From positions 1 through 64,000 of the forward strand of contig NZ_LMUW01000015.1 of NCBI RefSeq assembly GCF_009765735.1: 64,000 bases of DNA, written 5' to 3'. Positions 17,013-25,946 of the stretch are shown piece by piece. The DNA is from Xenophilus sp. L33. GTDB lineage: Bacteria > Pseudomonadota > Gammaproteobacteria > Burkholderiales > Burkholderiaceae_C. The position numbers and the translations under genes are program-made. The notes under the pieces are model-generated. The model was not told where the DNA came from, made no database searches, and saw only the letters and a program-made list of their open reading frames with translations. Every line of letters begins with the position of its first letter. The first letter of the stretch is position 1.

Positions 17013-18974
17013 ATGTTCGCATCAGTAAAGGGCTATTTTAAGAAACGAGAGACAACGCTTCGCGGTGAAGCTAGTGCTCCATCACAGGCAACTGAGGGTT
17101 CTTTGATTCGCGTCGACCGTGAAAATGAAGTCTTTGCCCAAGCCAGCTATCTGATAGCAAGACAGGATTTCAATGGAGCGAAGAAGCTCTACTTGGAGTT
17201 GATTGCTGCCGACGGTCGCAACTCCGGAGCATTCATCGGTCTTGGTTTTTGCTCGCAAGAGATGGGCGAGTTTCAGGCAGCAGCTGCTGCACTGCAATCC
17301 GCCGTCGAGATCGATTCAAGCAATCCGGACGCATTCTATCTACTCGGCAAAAATTTACTGGAGCTTGGGCAGATCAGTGCAGCAGAAGGTGCATGGCGAA
17401 AAGTACTCCAGTTGACCTCATCCATTGAGCCCATTTATGCTGAACTCTGCTTGCTCCTATTCCGATCTGGCAAAATTAATGAAGCTCGACTAGTGATTGG
17501 GCAGGGAATCTCTCATTTCCCGTACAGTGCAGATCTTCATTTCTACCATGGCAATTTGCTGGCCGAAATGGGCAGCTACAGCGAGTCGATCAGCTACTAC
17601 GAACGGGCGCTTCTTCTAAATCCAGCATCGCCCTATATCCTTTCAAATCTCGGGAACGCGCTGCGACAAGTCGGAGACCTCGATCGGTCGATCGAGTTGA
17701 CTCGAAAGGCAATGCTGATGGATCCAGATGCGGCCACCATCCACAGCAACTACCTTTTCAGTATTCAATACAGCTCAAGGTTGTCCGCACAGCAAAAACA
17801 TCGAGCGCATCTCGAGTACGCCGTGAAATTCGAAGATCCACTGAGGGGACATTGGGGCGGCTATGAAATCGACCGCACCAGCGCTCGAAGGCTCCGACTT
17901 GGTTATGTCTCGGGCGACTTCCGCGATCACTCACTGGTGTTTTTCATCGAACCAGTCATCAAAAATCACGACCGCTCCAAGTTCGAGGTTTTCTGCTACT
18001 CCGCTCATCCGGTTCACGACGCTGTGAGCGAACGCATCAAGTCCTTGGCGGATCATTGGATCCCTTGCGCATCGCTGTCAGACGATGCACTGGCGGCTCG
18101 GATTCGAGCGGACCGGATCGATGTCTTGATCGATCTGTCCGGTCACACTGGGTACAACCGTCTGCTCACATTCGCCCGAAAGCCAGCACCGGTCCAGATG
18201 ACGTGGCTGGGGTACCAATCCACGACGGGACTCGGGGCCGTCGACTATCGCATCACTGACGAGGGGCTCGATCCGAGTGGGGCTACTGAGTCCTTTCACT
18301 CCGAACAGTTGCTGCGACTCAGGTCGAGCGGCACTTTCAGCCCGGCTCCGAATGCACCTGATGTCAACCCACTGCCCGCCTTGCACGGATCACTCTTCAC
18401 CTACGGTTGCCTCAACAATCCCTCCAAGATCACGGATGAAGTAGTTTCACTCTGGGCCGCAATTCTCACCAAGGTTCCGCAATCTCGCCTGATGGTCGGA
18501 AACGCAACAGTCGACCTTGAGGATCGCCTGTCCGCACTGTTTGCCGCGCACGGGGTAGACACGACCCGATTGTTGTTCAAGCCCAAGGTCACATTGCAGA
18601 GTTATTTAGAACTGCATCATGAGGTCGACCTAGCGCTCGACACCTTTCCCTACAACGGAGGCACCACAACGTTTCATTCGCTCAGCATGGGTGTTCCGGT
18701 GATCGCTTTGGAGGGAAAGCAGGCGCTCGCAAAGGTTGGAACTTCGGTGATGCGTTCTCTCGGGCTTGATGATTTCTGCGCCTTGACACCTGACGACTAT
18801 GTCGCCAAGGCCGTGTATTTCTCGACGCAACTCAAGGAGTTAGGAATAATTCGCGATTCATTGCGTCAGAGAGTATCCGTATTGGCGGAAGAGCAAGCCA
18901 TCTGCGTGACGCGGGACCTGGAACAAGCTGTGTGGGGTGCGTGGTCTGAATTTTGCAGAAAGTCCTTCCCATGA
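17013..18974 (+). CDS. TPR-GT41 protein O-glycosyltransferase (SPINDLY/OGT-like)
   Basis: A 653-aa cytoplasmic enzyme. Residues of about 45-280 form tetratricopeptide repeats, with units such as AFIGLGFCSQEMGEFQAAAA, AFYLLGKNLLELGQ and YILSNLGNALRQVGDLDRSI. The C-terminal half is a GT41 catalytic region: LRLGYVSGDFRDHSLVFF, IDVLIDLSGHTGYNRL, APVQMTWLGYQSTTGL, YGCLNNPSKITD and DTFPYNGGTTTFHSLSMGVP. GT41 enzymes move a sugar from a nucleotide sugar onto Ser or Thr of proteins; the TPRs bind the substrate. In Caulobacter the related FlmG modifies flagellin. Placed between minor pilins and a sugar aminotransferase, pilin is the likely target here, by inference. Confidence 0.9.
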   Translation: MFASVKGYFKKRETTLRGEASAPSQATEGSLIRVDRENEVFAQASYLIARQDFNGAKKLYLELIAADGRNSGAFIGLGFCSQEMGEFQAAAAALQSAVEIDSSNPDAFYLLGKNLLELGQISAAEGAWRKVLQLTSSIEPIYAELCLLLFRSGKINEARLVIGQGISHFPYSADLHFYHGNLLAEMGSYSESISYYERALLLNPASPYILSNLGNALRQVGDLDRSIELTRKAMLMDPDAATIHSNYLFSIQYSSRLSAQQKHRAHLEYAVKFEDPLRGHWGGYEIDRTSARRLRLGYVSGDFRDHSLVFFIEPVIKNHDRSKFEVFCYSAHPVHDAVSERIKSLADHWIPCASLSDDALAARIRADRIDVLIDLSGHTGYNRLLTFARKPAPVQMTWLGYQSTTGLGAVDYRITDEGLDPSGATESFHSEQLLRLRSSGTFSPAPNAPDVNPLPALHGSLFTYGCLNNPSKITDEVVSLWAAILTKVPQSRLMVGNATVDLEDRLSALFAAHGVDTTRLLFKPKVTLQSYLELHHEVDLALDTFPYNGGTTTFHSLSMGVPVIALEGKQALAKVGTSVMRSLGLDDFCALTPDDYVAKAVYFSTQLKELGIIRDSLRQRVSVLAEEQAICVTRDLEQAVWGAWSEFCRKSFP

Positions 18975-19015
18975 TGAGAACCTATTAAGTTTTTGGAGTG
19001 CCTTCGAGCTATCAA

Positions 19016-20122
19016 ATGAACGAGCCCATTTACGTTGCTCAGCCACATCTGCCTCCGCTCGCTGAATTCCTTCCGTACCTCGAGGAGATCTGGTCCACGA
19101 AGGTCCTGACCAACGGAGGTCCGTTCCATCAGCAATTCGAACATGCGCTTTGCGAGTATTTGGGTGTCAAGCATCTTGCGCTTTGCACCAATGGCACGAT
19201 CGGTTTGGTCACAGCCCTGCAGGCCCTGCGGATCAAAGGTGAAGTCATCACCACGCCTTACTCGTTCGTCGCGACTGCGCACTCATTGCTGTGGAACAGT
19301 ATCAATCCCGTCTTTGTCGACATAGATCCGAAATCACTCAATCTCGATCCCTCTAAGATCGAAGCAGCCATCACGCCGCAAACGACCGCGATCCTGCCGG
19401 TGCACTGCTATGGGCATCCTTGCGATACCGACGCCATCCAACGGATCGCTGATGACTACAACCTCAAAGTGATCTACGACGCGGCCCACGCGTTCGGCGT
19501 TCAGGACGCAGGAGGCAGCGTGTTGCGACACGGCGATCTTTCAGTGCTGAGTTTCCACGCAACTAAGACTTTTCATACCTTCGAGGGTGGCGCCATCATC
19601 TGCCCTGACGCCCGCACGAAGCAACATATCGACCATCTGAAGAACTTTGGCTTTGTGAATGAGACCACAGTGGTCGCTCCCGGTATCAACGGAAAGATGA
19701 GCGAGATCAACGCTGCGTTCGGGATGCTTCAGCTTCGTCACATCGACGCCACTCTCGTGCAGCGACGGCGCATCGATGCAACGTATCGATCTAGGCTCAG
19801 CGATGTAGCCGGCATCCGTTGCCTTCACGATCCGGGCGAGTCCCCAGGCAACCATTCGTATTTTCCGGTCCTGGTGGAAGCCGACTATGGCTTGAGCCGG
19901 GACGGGCTTTACCAAAAGCTCAAGGATCACGGGATCTATGCGCGACGCTACTTTTATCCACTGATTGCGAATTTCCCCATGTACCGCGGGATGCCGTCGG
20001 CTCATCCGAACAATCTGCCGGAAGCAACAATGGCGGCGCAGAAGACATTGTGCCTGCCCATATATCCCGCGCTAAGCGACGCTGACCTTGAGCGCATCAT
20101 TGCATTGGTGCGAGCGCGATAG
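19016..20122 (+). CDS. vioA: PLP-dependent sugar 4-aminotransferase, VioA-like (DegT/DnrJ family)
   Basis: DegT/DnrJ/EryC1/StrS aminotransferase, 368 aa. The internal-aldimine lysine is K184 in LSFHATKTFHTFEGG, and D155 in IYDAAHAFG would hold the pyridine nitrogen. The start QPHLPPLAEFLPYLEEIW followed by LTNGGPFHQQFE and TTPYSFVATAHSL is close to what I remember of VioA, which makes dTDP-4-amino-4,6-dideoxyglucose (viosamine). FdtB or WecE-like activity cannot be excluded. The ATG at 19016 gives the family start; a GTG at 18998 is less likely. It follows the GT41 gene by 41 bp on the same strand. No dTDP-glucose synthase or dehydratase gene is present, so its substrate must come from elsewhere. 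Confidence 0.8.
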   Translation: MNEPIYVAQPHLPPLAEFLPYLEEIWSTKVLTNGGPFHQQFEHALCEYLGVKHLALCTNGTIGLVTALQALRIKGEVITTPYSFVATAHSLLWNSINPVFVDIDPKSLNLDPSKIEAAITPQTTAILPVHCYGHPCDTDAIQRIADDYNLKVIYDAAHAFGVQDAGGSVLRHGDLSVLSFHATKTFHTFEGGAIICPDARTKQHIDHLKNFGFVNETTVVAPGINGKMSEINAAFGMLQLRHIDATLVQRRRIDATYRSRLSDVAGIRCLHDPGESPGNHSYFPVLVEADYGLSRDGLYQKLKDHGIYARRYFYPLIANFPMYRGMPSAHPNNLPEATMAAQKTLCLPIYPALSDADLERIIALVRAR

Positions 20123-20123
20123 C

Positions 20124-20154
20124 GAATCGGGCAAGACTTGGCCGTGCTCGATTC
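20124..20154. terminator. Candidate bidirectional terminator between convergent genes
   Basis: A 10-bp stem with one G-T pair (20124-20133 with 20145-20154) and an 11-nt loop fills the 35-bp gap between the convergent aminotransferase and acyltransferase genes. T-tracts on both sides are weak, so this is a structural call only. Confidence 0.45.
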
Positions 20155-20157
20155 TAT

Positions 20158-20784
20158 TCAACCATTGACAATGACGACCGGCGAATGAAAAGCCGCAAGA
20201 TGGAATGTTCCGATGCCGATAGGCTCGCAGTAGAGACCAGGGGTCTCGACAATGCAGCCCTTGCCGACCTGCGCTGCAGCTTCGATGCAAACGCCCCGCC
20301 CAATAGTCGCGTTAGACCCGACAACTCCGCCAGCGGCGATATGCGCGCCAGCTTCGACCCATACCGAATTGCCGAGCCTAGCGGTTGGACCCACCACCGA
20401 CCCGCTGCCGATGACCGAATTGAACCCCAACTGACAATGGGCTCCAACGACCGCGCCGGCCCAGATTGCGCAGTTCTCACCCACGATTGCAGAATCGGAG
20501 ACATTAGCGCCGCGACAAATCAATGCAGGTAACTTGATCCCTCGCGCCTTCAGTGCACCCATCAACTCAAGACGTTGGAAGTTCAGGAATTGCGGGCCCC
20601 ATGCTACGAACGCCGTCGCGCCCGGCGAAAGCACACCGTTGAGAGAAGCTAGGTCAAAGCGGTAGGCCGCGTCTTGTCCAATGTCGATCGGACGAAGTCT
20701 TTCGTCAGGCGTAACCTCAGCCCAGCTGGCAAGCGCCCATTGGAGCAGCACACCCGTACCGACCACAAATTTTTCAGAGTGCAT
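20158..20784 (-). CDS. Left-handed beta-helix acyltransferase-like protein (copy 1)
   Basis: This 208-aa protein has a NeuD/PglD-like plan: a short N-terminal alpha/beta part ending FVAWGPQFLNFQRLELMG, then hexapeptide repeats from about residue 85 (SDSAIVGENCAIWAGAVVGAHCQLG and following) forming a left-handed beta helix. Such proteins move acetyl or other acyl groups from CoA or ACP to sugars. Conserved catalytic His is not certain. The start at 20784 overlaps the Rieske stop by 11 bp. It is the last gene of a nine-gene operon and is related to copy 2 at 21941-22600, for example in RLELMGALKARG versus RLELYGAARLRG. Confidence 0.75.
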   Translation of the reverse strand: MHSEKFVVGTGVLLQWALASWAEVTPDERLRPIDIGQDAAYRFDLASLNGVLSPGATAFVAWGPQFLNFQRLELMGALKARGIKLPALICRGANVSDSAIVGENCAIWAGAVVGAHCQLGFNSVIGSGSVVGPTARLGNSVWVEAGAHIAAGGVVGSNATIGRGVCIEAAAQVGKGCIVETPGLYCEPIGIGTFHLAAFHSPVVIVNG

Positions 20785-21925
20785 GTCTGCCGTCCATGAC
20801 ATCCATGTACCAGCGCTCGATCGCAGCGTTCGCGAATTCATAGTCGCCCAGAGTCGCGCGCGACGCCAGGGGCCGCAGGCTGGACTGGACCTTTTCCATG
20901 ATGTCGATGTCCTCGCGCAGAACCTTTTGAGCGCCCTCTAGGTGAGACAGAAGCACGGCGGCCGAGGTCGCATACCTGCGCTTCTTTCGCGCTGTTACAT
21001 AGTAGACCGTCAGATCGGTTCTCCCTGCAGAAACCGGCTGGTGGTGCTCGACGATGAAGGAATAGCCGCCCGAGCCTGAGGCAATGTGCAGGTTGGGAAA
21101 GACCAGCCAATTGAGATACCAGTCGTCGTTGCCAAAGCGCTCGACGTTGGCGTGCCAAGGATAGTCGGGCATGCGTTGCAGCGGTTCGTTCAAACCTCCG
21201 CCGCTGAAAGTCCGCAGCCTGGCCAGATGCTCCATTCGGCCGGCGCTACCCGTAGCGCGATAGATCTTCGCTTCGTCGATGGACTCCTCATCCATTTGCG
21301 GCTGGAACTTGACCTGCTGATAAAGCGTCTTCGAATGAACGAACCTTGGATGCAAGCTGTCGCGCAGGTTTTCGTATGCCAGCTTCCAATTAAAGTGCCC
21401 CTCGAAGGTGGCAATCAGTACTTCATCGTCGAATTGTTCAGACGCCGACCTCAGCATGTCGAGGGCCGGCAAAGAGAACTGTTCCTCAATCGACATCGGC
21501 TGGTCCGCGATGTTCACGAAGACCAGGCCTCCGATGGTGGCAACTGCGTAACCTCGCAGCCGCAGGCTCTTGCGGTCCTGCTCGGGCAGCCGATACGCGT
21601 CGCTGTCGAGCGGAATGTTGTCGACCGCACCATTTGGGAGGTAGCTCCATCCGTGATATCCGCAGACCAGAGGCCGTAGGCCTTGCGGCTTTTGTTGAAG
21701 CGGGTTCTGGCGATGCAAACAGACGTTGTCGAGGGCTTGCAATTCTCCGTTGAAATTCTGGACCACGACATCGACTCCACAGATGCTGCGCCGCACGAAA
21801 GCGTTGTGCTCGCTCAGCAGCGAGCGTGGGGCGACGAATTGCCAGAGTGGACGCATCACGAGGTTCTGCTCGCGAACGAACCATTCTTCATCAATGTACG
21901 CTTCCGCGGGGAGGAGAGATTGCAT
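20774..21925 (-). CDS. Rieske non-haem iron oxygenase, alpha-subunit type (copy 1)
   Basis: A 383-aa oxygenase. The Rieske [2Fe-2S] ligands are C69, H71, C88 and H91 (VCLHRQ and LVCGYHGW). The mononuclear iron site shows D189-x2-H192-x4-H197 (RDSLHPRFVH), with a probable third ligand Asp in the REDIDIMEK segment. It thus has every residue needed for O2-dependent hydroxylation. Its size resembles single-component-type alpha subunits such as carnitine or glycine-betaine monooxygenases. No reductase or ferredoxin is in the operon. Substrate is unknown; the surroundings suggest a sugar or an acyl chain. It lies between two acyltransferase-like genes, 15 bp after copy 2. Confidence 0.88.
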   Translation of the reverse strand: MQSLLPAEAYIDEEWFVREQNLVMRPLWQFVAPRSLLSEHNAFVRRSICGVDVVVQNFNGELQALDNVCLHRQNPLQQKPQGLRPLVCGYHGWSYLPNGAVDNIPLDSDAYRLPEQDRKSLRLRGYAVATIGGLVFVNIADQPMSIEEQFSLPALDMLRSASEQFDDEVLIATFEGHFNWKLAYENLRDSLHPRFVHSKTLYQQVKFQPQMDEESIDEAKIYRATGSAGRMEHLARLRTFSGGGLNEPLQRMPDYPWHANVERFGNDDWYLNWLVFPNLHIASGSGGYSFIVEHHQPVSAGRTDLTVYYVTARKKRRYATSAAVLLSHLEGAQKVLREDIDIMEKVQSSLRPLASRATLGDYEFANAAIERWYMDVMDGRHAL

Positions 21926-21940
21926 GATGATTTCCGCTGC

Positions 21941-22600
21941 TTAGGCCGGCCGGTCAAAGGTGTAGCCGGCGCCGACAATGCGAGCGCAGCAACCCAATTC
22001 ATGAGACGAAAAGCTGCCTGACTTCATATCGCTGCTCCACTCGCCGGCCCCTTCGATCAAGCAGTGACGGCCCAAGCGCAGGCCGCCGCGCAAATGGGCG
22101 TCCGCGCCGATCACACAATGAGCACCCACTTCAGTATCGGCACCGACGGATGCACCCGGGCCGATCCAACCGTGGGTGCCAATCCGCGCGCCCCTGTCGA
22201 TGCGCACGCAGGGATGAACCATGACGTCGCTGCACACTTGACTGCCGCTGCCTACGAATGCGGCAGCGCCAATCCAGACGTTGTCATCCAGTTTCGCGTC
22301 CGGCGCCACATAGGCGCGGACGTGGATCAGAGATGCCATCCTGAAACCCCGTAGACGAGCCGCCCCGTAGAGCTCCAGTCGCGCATGGTTGAGTGCGTTT
22401 TGATCGATTGCGATGAACAATCTGGTCGCGGCTGGATCAAGTCCCTCTAGGAGCTGATGAGACGATGAGGCCAGCGAGCCAACACTCTCGGCACGGCGCA
22501 TTTGCCAATCCGATGGCAGGGAATGACCTGGGGCATCGTTAACTAAAGTCTCGAATATCGCACCGTGTCCGAGTAGACAGAGGCCTTCCGGGTTGCTCAT
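21941..22600 (-). CDS. Left-handed beta-helix acyltransferase-like protein (copy 2)
   Basis: A 219-aa NeuD-like protein. Its N-terminal segment starts LCLLGHGAIFETL and leads to FIAIDQNALNHARLELYG. Hexapeptide repeats follow from about residue 100 (YVAPDAKLDDNVWIGAAAFVG, GARIGTHGWIGPGASVGADT). The C-terminal 30 residues differ from copy 1. It overlaps the upstream Rieske gene by ATGA. Probable role is acyl transfer to an amino or hydroxyl group of a nucleotide sugar, or recognition of the same acyl substrate that the neighbouring oxygenase handles. The family call is firm for the fold and weak for the reaction. Confidence 0.75.
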   Translation of the reverse strand: MSNPEGLCLLGHGAIFETLVNDAPGHSLPSDWQMRRAESVGSLASSSHQLLEGLDPAATRLFIAIDQNALNHARLELYGAARLRGFRMASLIHVRAYVAPDAKLDDNVWIGAAAFVGSGSQVCSDVMVHPCVRIDRGARIGTHGWIGPGASVGADTEVGAHCVIGADAHLRGGLRLGRHCLIEGAGEWSSDMKSGSFSSHELGCCARIVGAGYTFDRPA

Positions 22601-23742
22601 GCAACGTCTTCACTCATCAAGCGCAGATAAGTCGCCGCGACGTCGATCAGCCGACTTTCGTATCGCCCATGATTCGCTCTGGGTGCATCAGGATGCAGCC
22701 CAGCCTGCAAAGCCTCCAGGTAGCCGACGTCTTCGCGAAGCACAGCGACTTCGCCTTTGAGATGACCCCACAGGATTGCAGGCAAGCCCGGCAACCTCTT
22801 TGTTTCTTTCGCCGCGCACAACGTGAATCGCACTTCGGTGACATCTGGCGCGATAGGGTGAAATTGCTGGAGCAGAAACGTCAATCCTCCTAACGAGATG
22901 AAGTTGACATTTGGATAGAGAAAGAAGTTGTAGTAGTAATCGCCCTCGCCGTAGCGGTCCACGAACTCGTGCCAGGGCCACTGTTCGACATGGATCGGTG
23001 AACGAGACCAGAAGCTGAGCGCAGCCAAATCGTGACGCGATCTACCAGGCTCGGAAGTACTGCCATTCAAATCTTCAAGGCTGGCACTCGTCGGTAGTTC
23101 CTGAACCGTGGGTGCGACTTGCTTTCGCAGCAAGGGCTGAAAAGTCTTGGGATGAATGTACGGGACATGATTGTAGTCAAGCACGTTCTCGTAATTCAGC
23201 TTCCAGTTGTAGCGAGCTGGCAGAACAGTATGAATGGCTTGAGCGCCAAAGTGGCCACTGATCACCCGCAATTTTTCCTGAAGCCCCAGTGAAAATTGCT
23301 CTTCGAAAGGTAGCGGGTCGGAGTCCAAGTTGACAAATACGAGATTTCCAAGCTCTTGAACTGAGTATTGCTTCAGGCAAAGTTGCGCGCGCTCCTCAAC
23401 AGAGTAAGCGTAGAGGCCCTCCTCGTGTGGAATGCTCTTTACCTTCCCGAAGTTGTCGAACACCCAACCGTGGTATGGACAAAGCATGCGAGCATGCCCG
23501 AACGACTCTTTTTGGAGCGGCATCTGTCGATGCGGGCACACATTTTCGAAGGCGCGAATTTCGCCGTCGCAGTTCTGCAATAGAACGGGGAGCCCACCCA
23601 ATTCGCGCGTGGCGAAAGCGTTGGGTGCTGCCAGAGTGATACGAAAAGCCGCAAATAGCCAAAGTCTGCGAAATATTAGATGCTGCTCGCGTTTGAACAC
23701 CTCGGCGTCGAGGTAATGCTTAGGTAAAAGCCTTGACTCCAT
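22597..23742 (-). CDS. Rieske non-haem iron oxygenase, alpha-subunit type (copy 2)
   Basis: A 381-aa oxygenase with the same layout as copy 1: Rieske ligands C69, H71, C88, H91 and iron motif D189-x2-H192-x4-H197 (LDYNHVPYIH), at identical residue numbers. The downstream ligand Asp is probably in LREDVGYLEAL. The two copies are clearly homologous but far from identical, so their substrates may differ. The start at 23742 (MESRLLPKHYL) is one base after the preceding stop; upstream in-frame sequence belongs to the NeuD gene. No electron-transfer partner is encoded nearby. Confidence 0.88.
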   Translation of the reverse strand: MESRLLPKHYLDAEVFKREQHLIFRRLWLFAAFRITLAAPNAFATRELGGLPVLLQNCDGEIRAFENVCPHRQMPLQKESFGHARMLCPYHGWVFDNFGKVKSIPHEEGLYAYSVEERAQLCLKQYSVQELGNLVFVNLDSDPLPFEEQFSLGLQEKLRVISGHFGAQAIHTVLPARYNWKLNYENVLDYNHVPYIHPKTFQPLLRKQVAPTVQELPTSASLEDLNGSTSEPGRSRHDLAALSFWSRSPIHVEQWPWHEFVDRYGEGDYYYNFFLYPNVNFISLGGLTFLLQQFHPIAPDVTEVRFTLCAAKETKRLPGLPAILWGHLKGEVAVLREDVGYLEALQAGLHPDAPRANHGRYESRLIDVAATYLRLMSEDVA

Positions 23743-23743
23743 C

Positions 23744-24397
23744 TCAACGGAACGAAAACGGCTTGGCAGGATTGCCCAACACTGTCGTTCCGGGCGCGAC
23801 AGCACGCATAACAACACTTCCAGCGCCAACGACCGCGCCGTCTCCGATACGCACGCCCGGCAGGATGGTCGCATGTGGATGGATGACGACATCTCTTCCA
23901 ATTTGCGCGCCGCCGCCGACAAAGACAAAACTGCCAATCTGGCTAAAGTCGCCAATTTGGACGTCATAGCCGATGATGGTTGTCGACAAGATTGTCACAA
24001 ATTCACCGATGTGCACATCCGGACTTAACGACACATTGCGGTCGAAGATGCATCCGCGTGAGATGTGGACCCGTTCGCCAATCTGCATCTCGGACCGGAG
24101 AGAAATGAAGTCAGCGCCTTTCTCTCGAAGAGGCGTCGTGTAATGACGCCTTGCCTTGGGATCGCCCAAAGCGCAAATGAAAATGTCACCGTCGACAATA
24201 TCGTAAGCAAGTGGATCTCCCAAGATGGGAAGATTCGATGGCTTCGATAGTTCCGATCGATTGTCAAGAAAGCCTTTGACATCCCAGTCAACGCCACACG
24301 CCCTATCAGTCTTGGCAAGGCCGGCAATGGTGCGTCCGAACCCGCCCGCCCCAATGATTATCAGGCGATTCGGAACGGTGGATGGTTCGGAATTCAT
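23744..24397 (-). CDS. NeuD/PglD-family sugar O/N-acyltransferase
   Basis: The full-length (217 aa) member of the acyltransferase group. The N-terminal Rossmann-like domain has IIIGAGGFGRTIAGL (about residues 13-27). A left-handed beta helix of hexapeptide repeats follows (VHIGEFVTILSTTIIGYDVQIGDF). It ends with GAGSVVMRAVAPGTTVLGNPAKPF, which is the typical close of NeuD/PglD/PerB. PglD- and VioB-type enzymes acylate the 4-amino group of UDP- or dTDP-4-amino-6-deoxysugars. With the VioA-like gene in the window, N-acylation of the product is the obvious proposal. It overlaps the upstream SDR by 4 bp. Confidence 0.85.
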   Translation of the reverse strand: MNSEPSTVPNRLIIIGAGGFGRTIAGLAKTDRACGVDWDVKGFLDNRSELSKPSNLPILGDPLAYDIVDGDIFICALGDPKARRHYTTPLREKGADFISLRSEMQIGERVHISRGCIFDRNVSLSPDVHIGEFVTILSTTIIGYDVQIGDFSQIGSFVFVGGGAQIGRDVVIHPHATILPGVRIGDGAVVGAGSVVMRAVAPGTTVLGNPAKPFSFR

Positions 24398-25164
24398 GCG
24401 TACTCAATCCCACCGTCCAGGCTGAAGACGGTGCCGGTGACCTTCTTGCTGGCATCCGACAAGAAATAAAGGCAAGCCCAAGCCACATCCTCCGGCTGAC
24501 CGACGTCGAGCGGATAACGCTTGCGAATGCCCTCGAACCAGCTAGCGTCCACTGTTGTCAGCGGCGTCTCGACGATGCCGGGCGCGAGCGCATTGGCGCG
24601 AATTCCTCGCTTGGCGATTTCTAGTGCCAAGGGACGCATCGTTCCGATCAGCGCAGCCTTCGATCCGGCATAGGGCCCAAGTCCCACGGTGCCGGTGACG
24701 GCGGCGATAGACGAAAGAAACAAGATCGAGCCACCGGCACGGATAGCCGAACGACTCAGCAATTGTCGCGTCAACATCATTGGAGCGACATAGTTGGTCT
24801 CCATGACTTGGCGCAGGAAGTCGTCGTTCAGCATCCTCATCGGCGACAGTCCGCGAATGCCCGCGCTATGGACAACACCGTCTACTGGACCGCAATCCAA
24901 CGCCAACTGGCGCAAAGCCGCCATATCGGTGAGATCTGCAACCAGGGCTCGATGTCCGTCGCCAGCTAGCAGTTCGAGCGTGCGCTGCAGGCGCTCTCGA
25001 TCGCGACCGGTCAAGACCAAGTGGGCACCTGCTTCGGCGCAACTGCGTGCGACAGCGTGTCCGATCCCCTGCGAGGCACCGGTTATCAGAACCGTCTTGC
25101 CTTCCAGCCCGAACAGATGCCGAGCCTTTGCAGCGCCGCGCTCACTGGAATTCATCGCCGTCAT
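24394..25164 (-). CDS. Short-chain dehydrogenase/reductase (FabG-like, copy 1)
   Basis: Classical SDR of 256 aa. The cofactor motif TGASQGIG is near residues 28-35, NADP-type. The active site has Ser in LFLSSIAAVTG and Tyr/Lys in YAGSK. A C-terminal SLDGGIEYA end is FabG-like. Such enzymes reduce 3-oxoacyl-ACP to 3-hydroxyacyl-ACP, which fits the ACP and KAS III upstream. They may also act on sugar nucleotides. The start (ATG 25164, with a second ATG at 25155) lies 2 bp after the neighbouring SDR stop. It overlaps the NeuD-like gene by ATGA. Confidence 0.88.
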   Translation of the reverse strand: MTAMNSSERGAAKARHLFGLEGKTVLITGASQGIGHAVARSCAEAGAHLVLTGRDRERLQRTLELLAGDGHRALVADLTDMAALRQLALDCGPVDGVVHSAGIRGLSPMRMLNDDFLRQVMETNYVAPMMLTRQLLSRSAIRAGGSILFLSSIAAVTGTVGLGPYAGSKAALIGTMRPLALEIAKRGIRANALAPGIVETPLTTVDASWFEGIRKRYPLDVGQPEDVAWACLYFLSDASKKVTGTVFSLDGGIEYA

Positions 25165-25166
25165 TG

Positions 25167-25946
25167 CTACACGCGCATGGGAATGCCGAGGCCACCATCG
25201 ACAGTCAGGGTTGCGCGGGTGATCCAGCGGCTGGCACTCGACAGGAGAAAACAGATGGATGAGGCTACATCGGTCGGGTCCAGTCTGCCCAGGGGAGTAA
25301 GGTTGATCTTGTCTTCCATTCCGGCCTGGGCGCCCAGACCCTGCAACATGGGCGTCTCCACGTAGCCGGGGGCGATGCAATTGGAACGAATGCGGAATTT
25401 CGCCTGCTCAAGGGCCAGTGTCCGTGAAGCTGCTTCCAGCGCGGCCTTGGAAGCTGCATACCCCGCGGCGGCTTGCGGGGCGGCTCTGGCCGAGAGCGCC
25501 GTTACAAAGACAAGAGAAGCATCGTTTCTCAGACGCTTCTTGTAGAGCAGGCGCTGAGTCAGCGAGATCGGCGCGAGATAGTTGACCGACAGCATCTTCT
25601 GCAAATGCGCTTCATTGGCCATCCGCAGAGGCACCAAGGCTGCGATGCCGGCGCACGACGCCAGCCCATCATAGAAGGGCACTGCTTCGATCAACGCCTC
25701 GCGCGTTTCACCAAGACTCAAGTCGCCCACGATTCGAATATGTCCATCACCGGCGAGAGACTCGACTACCACATCGAGGCGGTCTGCGTCGCGACCATTC
25801 AACACCAGACGCGCACCGAGTTCCGCGCACAGCTTGGCGGTGGCCGCGCCGATGCCGGAAGAGGCCCCGGTCACAATGATCACGCGGCCTTCCAGTGAAA
25901 AAGCGGAAGTCGACGCGACTCCACGCGCTTCGATCAACAGCGTCAT
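25167..25946 (-). CDS. Short-chain dehydrogenase/reductase (FabG-like, copy 2)
   Basis: Classical SDR, 259 aa, TGASSGIG cofactor motif in VIIVTGASSGIGAATAKL and the YAASK catalytic pair; the Ser is in the VTALSARAAPQ segment. It ends TVDGGLGIPMRV. It is related to SDR copy 1 but distinct, so two reduction steps or two substrates are likely. The start overlaps the KAS III stop (ATGA). Predicted job in this operon: NADPH-dependent reduction of a ketoacyl-ACP, giving a 3-hydroxyacyl group such as the 3-hydroxybutyryl found on viosamine of some flagellins. Confidence 0.88.
   Translation of the reverse strand: MTLLIEARGVASTSAFSLEGRVIIVTGASSGIGAATAKLCAELGARLVLNGRDADRLDVVVESLAGDGHIRIVGDLSLGETREALIEAVPFYDGLASCAGIAALVPLRMANEAHLQKMLSVNYLAPISLTQRLLYKKRLRNDASLVFVTALSARAAPQAAAGYAASKAALEAASRTLALEQAKFRIRSNCIAPGYVETPMLQGLGAQAGMEDKINLTPLGRLDPTDVASSICFLLSSASRWITRATLTVDGGLGIPMRV

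Noticed and set aside
20774..23742. Rieske genes as part of an aromatic-compound degradation operon.
   Set aside because: No beta subunit, ferredoxin, reductase, ring-cleavage enzyme or regulator is present, and all neighbours are acyl- and sugar-modifying genes; the possibility is not fully excluded.
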